From the NCBI GenBank assembly GCA_023386155.1, contig JAEWKH010000117.1:1-26062 (forward strand): a stretch of DNA of 26,062 nt, written 5' to 3'. The notes under the pieces were generated by a model. That model was given only the letters and a program-made list of their open reading frames with translations. It was not told where the DNA came from and ran no database searches. Made by a program: the position numbers and the translations under genes. This stretch comes from Pseudomonadota bacterium. GTDB lineage: Bacteria; Pseudomonadota; Alphaproteobacteria; Rhizobiales; Beijerinckiaceae. How positions within the stretch are numbered: the stretch's first letter is position 1; the number at the start of each line of letters is the position of its first letter. Below are positions 20,318 through 26,062 of the stretch, piece by piece.

Positions 20318-21892
20318 TCAGAACAACGCGCCCTGCTCTTCCGCCGCGACGAGCTTCGGCTTGGCCACTCTCGGCCTCGTCCCGATCCGCCCGCCGGTCG
20401 CGTCCGCCTTGCCGTCCGCGAATTCCAGCACGAGAGCCTGGCCGTCGAGCACCGCCTCGGCCGAGTTGAGCGGCTGCCCGTCCGCGTCGCGGACGAGGGC
20501 GAAGCCGCGCTTGAGAACGGATTTGTAGTTCAGGCTGTCGAAGAGCTTGGACACCGCATCCAGCCTGTCGGCCTTGCGGGCGATCTGTCCCTGCAGGGCC
20601 GGCCCGAGGCGTTCGGCCACCCGCCGGGTGAGTTCATGGCCTTGCGCGATGCGCGTCCGCTCGGCGCGCAGCAGCGTCTCGCGGGACACCACCAGCCGGC
20701 GGCCGATCTGCTTCAGGCTCTCCTCGCGCAGCAGGATGGAGCGGCACACCGCGTTGTAGGGGCGCGGCCCCACGGCATCGAGCCGGGCCCGCATGCGGGC
20801 GACGTTGGCGACCGGCGAGACATGGGCCAGCTGGCGCGCGAGCTTGAGCAGCCGCTCCTCGTGGCCGCGGGCATTGCGGGCGAGCGCCGGATAGAGCTTG
20901 GTGGCCGCGAGATCGAGCCGCTGCCGCTTGGGCGAGAACAGGGCTTCCGGGGTCGGCAGGGCACGGGCCGTGGCCCGCAGGTCCGACCGTCGGCGCTCCA
21001 CGAGGCGAAGGGCTGCCTCCACATGGCGCCGGGAGAGGTCGTTCACGGCGGCCATGAGCTCGACCCGCACCGGCACCACCATCTCGGCGGCGCCCGTGGG
21101 CGTCGGGGCGCGGCGATCGGATGCGAAGTCAATCAGCGTCGTGTCGGTCTCGTGGCCGACCGCCGAGACGAGCGGGATGGCGCTTTCGGCCGCCGCGCGC
21201 ACCACGATCTCCTCGTTGAAGCCCCACAGGTCCTCGATGGAGCCGCCGCCGCGGGCCACGATGAGCACGTCCGGCCGCGGGATCCGCCCGCCGGTCTCGA
21301 GCGCATTGAAGCCCCGGATGGCGGCCGCGACCTCCGCCGCGCAGGTTTCGCCCTGCACGCGCACGGGCCACACCAGCACCCGGCGCGGGAAGCGGTCCTC
21401 CAGCCGGTGGAGGATATCGCGGATCACCGCGCCGGTCGGCGAGGTGACGACTCCGATCACCTGCGGCAGGAACGGCAGGGGCCGCTTGCGCTCCTGGGCG
21501 AACAGCCCCTCCGCGTTGAGCTTGCGCCGGCGCTCCTCGAGCAGCGCCATGAGCGCGCCGATGCCGGCGGGCTCGAGGGTCTCGATGACGATCTGATACT
21601 TGGACGAGCCCGGGAAGGTGGTGATGCGCCCGGTGGCGATGACCTCCATCCCCTCCTCGGGACGGATCTTGAGCCTGGCGAAGGATCCCTTCCAGATCAC
21701 CGCGTCGATGCGGGCATTCTGGTCCTTCAGGGAGAAATAGGCATGCCCCGACGAATGGGGCCCGCGATAGCCCGACACCTCGCCGCGCAGGCGCACATGA
21801 CCGAACGCATCCTCCAGGGTGCGCTTGAGGGCACCCGCCAGATCGGACACCGACCATTCGGGAGCATTCGAGGGGGCTTTCTCTGCGAACAT
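20318..21892 (-). CDS. xseA: Exodeoxyribonuclease VII large subunit
   Basis: XseA, with several copies of the small subunit XseB, degrades single-stranded DNA into acid-soluble oligonucleotides and takes part in repair. The 524 residues show the N-terminal OB-fold (residues about 13-110, with LRGEVSGYRGPHSSGHAYFSLKD), the catalytic core with GVVTSPTGAVIRDILHRL (147-164), ARGGGSIEDLWGFNEE (213-228) and SAVGHETDTTLIDFASDRRAPTPTGAAE (243-270), and a long Arg-rich coiled-coil C-terminal region where XseB binds. The length is somewhat above the E. coli protein (456). xseB is not in the window. No classical Shine-Dalgarno precedes the ATG. It is divergent from the RTX gene. Confidence 0.96.
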   Translation of the reverse strand: MFAEKAPSNAPEWSVSDLAGALKRTLEDAFGHVRLRGEVSGYRGPHSSGHAYFSLKDQNARIDAVIWKGSFARLKIRPEEGMEVIATGRITTFPGSSKYQIVIETLEPAGIGALMALLEERRRKLNAEGLFAQERKRPLPFLPQVIGVVTSPTGAVIRDILHRLEDRFPRRVLVWPVRVQGETCAAEVAAAIRGFNALETGGRIPRPDVLIVARGGGSIEDLWGFNEEIVVRAAAESAIPLVSAVGHETDTTLIDFASDRRAPTPTGAAEMVVPVRVELMAAVNDLSRRHVEAALRLVERRRSDLRATARALPTPEALFSPKRQRLDLAATKLYPALARNARGHEERLLKLARQLAHVSPVANVARMRARLDAVGPRPYNAVCRSILLREESLKQIGRRLVVSRETLLRAERTRIAQGHELTRRVAERLGPALQGQIARKADRLDAVSKLFDSLNYKSVLKRGFALVRDADGQPLNSAEAVLDGQALVLEFADGKADATGGRIGTRPRVAKPKLVAAEEQGALF

Positions 21893-22045
21893 GAGGAGAA
21901 CCTAGTTCGTCTCACAGGGGTCTGCCAAGGGTCCGACGAAGGCTGCACACAGCCTTCCGGTCGCAGGCCGATGTGCGGCTTCGCACGTGACGGGCGCTAA
22001 AGAGAGCATTTTTGAGGCAGAGGCGGAACTTACCTTACGAAATAT

Positions 22046-22068
22046 CGTTGCGAACAAGGTTTGCAACG
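22046..22068. promoter_or_regulatory. Inverted repeat in the RTX gene leader
   Basis: CGTTGCGAA (22046-22054) and TTTGCAACG (22060-22068) form a nine-base inverted repeat with one wobble pair and a five-base spacer, five bases before the ribosome-binding AGGGGAGC. It could be an operator or a leader hairpin that affects translation. Confidence 0.4.
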
Positions 22069-22085
22069 CTCAAGGGGAGCCATTC

Positions 22086-24191
22086 ATGACAATCAGGATT
22101 GATGATCAACGAACTGTCACTCAGAATTTCACGCCTTCATCGGCAACACCCGTCGAAGTCATTCTCAGCGCGACCGGCAGTGTGATCACGCCCACCGGGG
22201 ATGGGATCGCCATAAAGCATCCGGCCACACATTGCGACGTTACGGTCGATGGCATCATATCGAGTCCCGACGGAACAGGCGTTGTCATTCTGAGGGGTAC
22301 AACGGCTGTCGGCTCGTCGGCAAGAATTGACGGTGAGTATGGGTTCGTCAGTTACAACGAGCTAAACGTCATAAATCACGGCATCATCTCAGGCTCTAAG
22401 GATGGGGTTCATGGCAGCAAGCTGATGAACATCGTGAACTCCGGCTCGATCATAGGAAAGTTCTGCGGGATCAGCTATTGGTCAGTGACTGGTCCACTCA
22501 CTGTCACGAATACCGGTTTAGTTTCCGGCCGAGTTGCTGCAATCCGAGGCAGCGAAACTAATGATGTCATCATCAACAAGGGCGTTCTGACAAGCGATAA
22601 CGACGCGGTAGCGCTCGACAAAGGTAACGACGTCTACGATAGCAGAGAAGGCGGCAGGGCTTCCGGCATCATCGATCTGGGACTTGGCAACGACACGGCC
22701 TGGGGCGGTGATGCGGACGACGTGCTCTACGGCAATGATGACAATGACCTCCTCGTCGGGAATGGCGGTCACAACACGCTGAACGGCGGCAGGGGGGCCG
22801 ACACGCTGGACGGCAGTAACGGCTTCAGCCTTGCGTCCTATCAAAAGTCGAGTGCCGGCGTGACCGCCAACCTATCTGACGAGACGACCAATACAGGCAC
22901 TGCGGCAGGAGACCACTTCATCCATATCATGGGTATCGAGGGCTCGCTCTACGGCGACGTGCTCGTTGGGAACGATAGTGCGAACGATCTGCGCGGCATG
23001 CAAGGTGCCGATTCCCTTCTTGGGGGAAAAGGGGAGGATGGGCTCAGCGGCGGCATTGGCGACGATACGCTTGAAGGAGGGCTCGGCAATGACTGGCTCG
23101 ATGGCGGAGCCGGCGCGGACAAAATCGACGGCGGAGATAACTGGGACATCGTCTCGTATCTCGGAACAGCCGGGAGCGATGGCGGCATCGTCATCGATCT
23201 GGCGACGAACCAGAACGGAGGTGCGGCCGCCGGCGATCGGCTGTTAAATATCGAAGTCGTGCAAGGCACGATTTCTGACGACGTGATCCGCGGTCTCGAC
23301 CGTGGCAACGGCAATGGCGTCGAACTCCATGGGGAAGCCGGCAACGACCATCTCATAGGCCGAGCGGGCGGCGATATTCTCGTAGGAGGAGCCGGTAACG
23401 ACACTCTCGAGGGCGGCGGCGCCACCGACTTGGCGAAGTTCTCAGGATCCAGCAGTTCCTATCGAATCGTCCGAAACGCCGACAACAGCATAACGGTGAC
23501 GGATCTGCGCTCAGGTAAGGACGGGACAGACGTGCTCAAGGCAGTCTCCTACGCACAGTTCAGCGACAAGACCATCGACTTGACCCAGATTATATATGTT
23601 CCGCCGGCGTCCGATGGAGGCTCGTCTGGTGGTGGATCGTCCGGTGGGGGCTCATCTGGGGGAGACTCATCCGGTGGTGGCACGTACACACCTCAGCCTC
23701 TTACACTGATTGGCACGCCGGGCAGGGACAGTCTCGTCGGTGACGAAGCTGGGGACCTCATCAAGGGCATGGCAAACAACGACACATTACGCGGCAATGG
23801 CGGCAATGACAGGCTCTATGGTGGGCTCGGCAAAGACAATCTCACCGGCGGGGTGGGACAGGATGCGTTCGTGTTCGACACGCGGCTTTCCAAGACTAAT
23901 GCCCTGAACAAGAAGCGGAATATCGACAAGATCACCGACTTCTCGGTAATCGACGACACAATCTGGCTTTCGAAAGGGGTTTTCAAAGGCCTAGGCAAGA
24001 AGGGTGTGCTGGCCAAGAAGGAGTTCCACATCGGCGCCAAGGCGCACGACGGCAACGATCATGTCATCTACAACAAGAACACGGGCGCGCTTTACTACGA
24101 CAAGGATGGCAATGGCTCCCGCGAAGCCATTCAGATTGCCACCTTAACCAGGAACCTCAAATTGACCGAGAAGGACTTCTTTGTTCTGTGA
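22086..24191 (+). CDS. RTX-type calcium-binding protein, probable type I secretion substrate
   Basis: The 701-residue acidic protein has no N-terminal signal. Residues about 30-185 look like a right-handed beta-helix built of short N-x-G-x-I-x-G turns (INHGIISGS, VNSGSIIG, TNTGLVSG). Residues 200-245, 287-350 and 412-447 hold GGxGxD nonapeptides that bind calcium, separated by two copies of an interspersed module (247-290 and 353-402). A Ser/Gly linker (508-533) leads to a last RTX block (543-595) and a C-terminal domain ending KDFFVL, typical of an ABC-type secretion signal. AGGGGAGCC precedes the ATG at 22086; the in-frame start at 21987 lacks support. The gene is visibly richer in A/T than its neighbours, and no secretion genes are nearby. 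The function after export is unknown. Confidence 0.88.
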   Translation: MTIRIDDQRTVTQNFTPSSATPVEVILSATGSVITPTGDGIAIKHPATHCDVTVDGIISSPDGTGVVILRGTTAVGSSARIDGEYGFVSYNELNVINHGIISGSKDGVHGSKLMNIVNSGSIIGKFCGISYWSVTGPLTVTNTGLVSGRVAAIRGSETNDVIINKGVLTSDNDAVALDKGNDVYDSREGGRASGIIDLGLGNDTAWGGDADDVLYGNDDNDLLVGNGGHNTLNGGRGADTLDGSNGFSLASYQKSSAGVTANLSDETTNTGTAAGDHFIHIMGIEGSLYGDVLVGNDSANDLRGMQGADSLLGGKGEDGLSGGIGDDTLEGGLGNDWLDGGAGADKIDGGDNWDIVSYLGTAGSDGGIVIDLATNQNGGAAAGDRLLNIEVVQGTISDDVIRGLDRGNGNGVELHGEAGNDHLIGRAGGDILVGGAGNDTLEGGGATDLAKFSGSSSSYRIVRNADNSITVTDLRSGKDGTDVLKAVSYAQFSDKTIDLTQIIYVPPASDGGSSGGGSSGGGSSGGDSSGGGTYTPQPLTLIGTPGRDSLVGDEAGDLIKGMANNDTLRGNGGNDRLYGGLGKDNLTGGVGQDAFVFDTRLSKTNALNKKRNIDKITDFSVIDDTIWLSKGVFKGLGKKGVLAKKEFHIGAKAHDGNDHVIYNKNTGALYYDKDGNGSREAIQIATLTRNLKLTEKDFFVL
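23619..23681 (+). repeat. 15-bp tandem repeat encoding a Ser/Gly linker
   Basis: Four imperfect 15-base units (23619-23633, 23634-23648, 23649-23663, 23664-23678) encode GSSGG/GDSSG-type pentapeptides inside the RTX gene. The units differ by several substitutions each, so the repeat is not freshly expanded, but unit-number change would alter linker length without a frameshift. Confidence 0.8.
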
Positions 24192-24433
24192 GGGTCTACC
24201 CTGCTCTCCTCCCCGTGGATCTCGGACATTCCGAGATCCATTCCTTCCTGAATTGTGCTGTTCCTCTCGCGAAGAGAGGCTGGAGGTGGTGCGACCGAGT
24301 GAGCACTGCTCAGCCCGCCACCCGTCTCGGAGGCACGGCTGTCGCGATGCTCAGGAATGGCAGTGAAGCAATGTCCGGTTGAAGGGAAGGCCCCGCCCGG
24401 TTAAGAGCAGCCTGTCACAAAGAGGCGGCAGGC
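24192..24433. other. Intergenic region between the RTX gene and purD
   Basis: This 242-base stretch contains the RTX terminator (24216-24248) and a second hairpin, CCTCTC-GCGAA-GAGAGG (24263-24279). The rest, including the purD promoter, shows no clear match. Short reading frames here lack coding character. Confidence 0.4.
24216..24248 (+). terminator. Terminator of the RTX gene
   Basis: TGGATCTCGG (24216-24225) pairs perfectly with CCGAGATCCA (24231-24240) over a five-base loop and is followed by TTCCTTCC, 25 bases after the stop. Confidence 0.6.
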
Positions 24434-25711
24434 ATGAACATCCTTCTCATCGGATCGGGCGGACGCGAGCACGCATTGGCCAGGAGCCTCTCGGCGAGCG
24501 CCCTGTGCGACAGGCTTCTCATTGCCCCCGGCAATCCCGGTACGGCGCAGCATGGCACCAATGTGGTGCTCGATGTGACGGATCACCGGGCGGTGATCGA
24601 TTTCTGCCGGGTGATGAAGGTCGATTTCGTGGTGGTCGGTCCGGAGGCGCCCCTGGTGGCGGGCCTCGTGGACGATCTCACGGCCGCGGGGATCAAGGCG
24701 TTCGGGCCCAGCAGGGCCGCTGCCCAGCTCGAAGGCTCGAAGGCCTTCACCAAGGACCTTTGCGCGGAGTTCGACATCCCGACCGCCGCCTATCGGCGCT
24801 TCACCGACGCGGAGGCGGCCAAAACCTATATCCGCAACTATGGCGTGCCGATCGTCGTCAAGGCGGACGGGCTCGCGGCCGGCAAGGGCGTGGTGGTCGC
24901 CACGTCCTTCGAGGAAGCTGAGGCGGCCATCGACATGATGATCGGCGGCGGCCTCGGCGCGGCGGGGGCCGAGGTGGTGATCGAGGCCTTCCTCGAGGGC
25001 GAGGAGGCGAGCTTCTTCGCGCTCTGCGACGGCACGCACGCGATCCCCTTCGGCACGGCGCAGGACCACAAGCGCGTCTTCGACGGCGACCAGGGCCCCA
25101 ATACCGGCGGCATGGGGGCCTACTCGCCGGCCGCCGTGTTGACGCCGGAGCTTCAGGCCCGCGCCATGCGGGAGATCATCGAGCCGACCCTGGCCGGGAT
25201 GAAGGCGCGCGGCACACCCTATACGGGCATCCTCTATGCGGGGCTGATGCTCACCAGGGACGGGCCCCAGCTCATCGAGTACAACGCCCGCCTCGGCGAT
25301 CCGGAAACCCAGGTGCTGCTGCCGCGCCTGAAATCCGACCTCGTGACGGCGCTGCTCGCCGCCTGCGACGGCGTTCTGAACAGCATCTCCCTGCAATGGT
25401 CCGACCAGGCGGCGCTGACCGTCGTCATGGCCGCGCGGGGCTATCCGGGCGCGGTCGAGAAGGGCTCGGAGATCAAGGGCATCGACAAGGCCGAAGCGCT
25501 GGACGACGTGATCGTCTTCCATGCCGGCACGAAGCAGGACGGCGACAGGATCGTCGCCAATGGCGGGCGCGTGCTCAACGTCACGGCCCTGGGGCGCACG
25601 ATCTCGGAGGCGCAAAGGAAGGCCTATGAGGCCGTGGCCCGGATCGAATGGCCGGAAGGCTTCTGCCGGAAGGATATCGGCTGGCGCGCGGTGGAGCGCG
25701 AGCGGGGCTGA
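24434..25711 (+). CDS. purD: Phosphoribosylamine-glycine ligase (GAR synthetase)
   Basis: PurD makes glycinamide ribonucleotide from phosphoribosylamine, glycine and ATP, the second step of purine synthesis. The 425 residues have the N-terminal MNILLIGSGGREHALA, the ATP-grasp segment VVKADGLAAGKGVVVA (141-156), GPNTGGMGAYSPA (221-233) and the metal-binding NARLGDPETQ (284-293), ending in the C-terminal GYPG and GGRVLNVTA motifs. GAGGCGGCAGGC lies directly upstream of the ATG. It stands between an apparently inserted RTX gene and an alpha/beta hydrolase gene and is probably transcribed alone. Confidence 0.97.
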   Translation: MNILLIGSGGREHALARSLSASALCDRLLIAPGNPGTAQHGTNVVLDVTDHRAVIDFCRVMKVDFVVVGPEAPLVAGLVDDLTAAGIKAFGPSRAAAQLEGSKAFTKDLCAEFDIPTAAYRRFTDAEAAKTYIRNYGVPIVVKADGLAAGKGVVVATSFEEAEAAIDMMIGGGLGAAGAEVVIEAFLEGEEASFFALCDGTHAIPFGTAQDHKRVFDGDQGPNTGGMGAYSPAAVLTPELQARAMREIIEPTLAGMKARGTPYTGILYAGLMLTRDGPQLIEYNARLGDPETQVLLPRLKSDLVTALLAACDGVLNSISLQWSDQAALTVVMAARGYPGAVEKGSEIKGIDKAEALDDVIVFHAGTKQDGDRIVANGGRVLNVTALGRTISEAQRKAYEAVARIEWPEGFCRKDIGWRAVERERG

Positions 25712-25809
25712 GCATCGCATACTTCCATCGAAGGATGACGATACGGAAGATGATCCACTTTCAGTTGTAGCTCTTATTTTTCCCTAGGCTGCCTCATCCA
25801 CTTCGTGAG

Positions 25810-25840
25810 AGAACGCTCTAGCTTTTCGGAGCGTTCTTCT
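25810..25840. terminator. Hairpin downstream of purD
   Basis: AGAACGCTC (25810-25818) pairs with GAGCGTTCT (25829-25837) over a ten-base loop and is followed by TCTTAC. It could end purD transcripts, but it is only about 25 bases before the next start codon, so it may instead be a leader hairpin of that gene. Confidence 0.4.
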
Positions 25841-25862
25841 TACAACCAGCGAGCGGCCATCC

Positions 25863-26062
25863 ATGAGCGACGATCTCTTTCCCGATTTCGAAAGTCACTG
25901 GATCGACACCGAGGTCGGGCGGATCTTCGCGCGCTCGAAGGGAAGCGGCAAGCCGCTGGTCCTGCTGCACGGCTTCCCTCAAACCCATGCCATGTGGCAC
26001 CACCTCGCGCCGACCTTGGCCGAGACCTACCGGGTCGTCTGCATGGATCTGCGCGGCTATGG
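25863..26062 (+). CDS. Alpha/beta hydrolase, haloacetate dehalogenase-like (partial, runs off the window)
   Basis: Only the first 66 residues are present; the frame is open to the window end. They contain the oxyanion-hole segment LVLLHGFPQTHAMWHHLAPTLAE and VVCMDLRGYG, an arrangement close to fluoroacetate/haloacetate dehalogenases (DehH1 type) and to epoxide hydrolases in the alpha/beta hydrolase fold. The nucleophile elbow and the rest of the catalytic triad lie outside the window, so dehalogenase activity cannot be judged. The start ATG at 25863 has GAGCGG about ten bases upstream. Confidence 0.85.
   Translation, partial: MSDDLFPDFESHWIDTEVGRIFARSKGSGKPLVLLHGFPQTHAMWHHLAPTLAETYRVVCMDLRGY

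Noticed and set aside
20636..22000. 454-codon plus-strand frame across xseA
   Set aside because: Antisense shadow; xseA motifs are intact on the other strand.
22012..22040. TTGAGG-N17-TTACGA as a promoter of the RTX gene
   Set aside because: The -10 box matches consensus at too few positions to report as a feature.
23619..23681. Possible CRISPR-like repeat cluster
   Set aside because: The units are direct 15-base tandem copies without spacers, in frame within the RTX gene.
24181..24382. 61- and 64-codon frames between the RTX gene and purD
   Set aside because: They overlap the RTX stop and terminator hairpin, lack ribosome sites and show no coding character.
24401..25720. 439-codon minus-strand frame across purD
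   Set aside because: Antisense shadow of purD with a compositionally biased translation and no recognisable motif.

Overview
This is a GC-rich chromosomal window from an alphaproteobacterium of the order Hyphomicrobiales (Rhizobiales), most likely a Methylobacteriaceae member such as Microvirga; the genus is a guess. The main clues are the waaA-lpxK-DUF2093-xseA-purD neighbourhood, a plant/alphaproteobacterial-type glutamate-cysteine ligase, and several families of dispersed intergenic palindromes. There are 25 complete genes, one gene with an uncertain start and one gene cut by the window end. No rRNA, tRNA, CRISPR array, transposase or prophage gene is visible.

Layout. 1-3.4 kb: a glycine-zipper lipoprotein, a convergent D-Ala-D-Ala carboxypeptidase, a two-helix membrane protein and an HI0933/BaiN-type flavoprotein. 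3.4-5.6 kb: a YbaK-type deacylase, a YqaA-type membrane protein, a small unknown protein and a short cation transporter divergent from ilvD. 5.7-10 kb: ilvD, a small secreted CxxC protein, then a guanidinium exporter (sugE/gdx) preceded by a promoter and a guanidine-II (mini-ykkC) riboswitch, and immediately after it a membrane diguanylate cyclase. 10.3-14 kb: gshA, a YbdK-type carboxylate-amine ligase and rsmE, all on the minus strand. 14.3-20 kb: a secreted four-cysteine protein, ubiA, an inositol-monophosphatase/CysQ-like phosphatase, DUF4170, a DUF374 acyltransferase, waaA and lpxK, the last three tightly packed or overlapping, forming an outer-membrane lipid A/Kdo module. 20-26 kb: DUF2093 and xseA on the minus strand, an orphan RTX protein gene that looks like an insertion, purD, and the start of an alpha/beta hydrolase resembling haloacetate dehalogenases.

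The most notable non-coding content is a family of 120-183 bp composite palindromic elements (4508-4691, 10162-10301, 13990-14109, and a single-module relative at 1823-1889). Their hairpin arms differ by compensating base changes, and their terminal CTAG/TAG bases supply the stop codons of three separate genes. The second highlight is the guanidine-II riboswitch in front of sugE, with a diguanylate cyclase downstream on what may be the same transcript.
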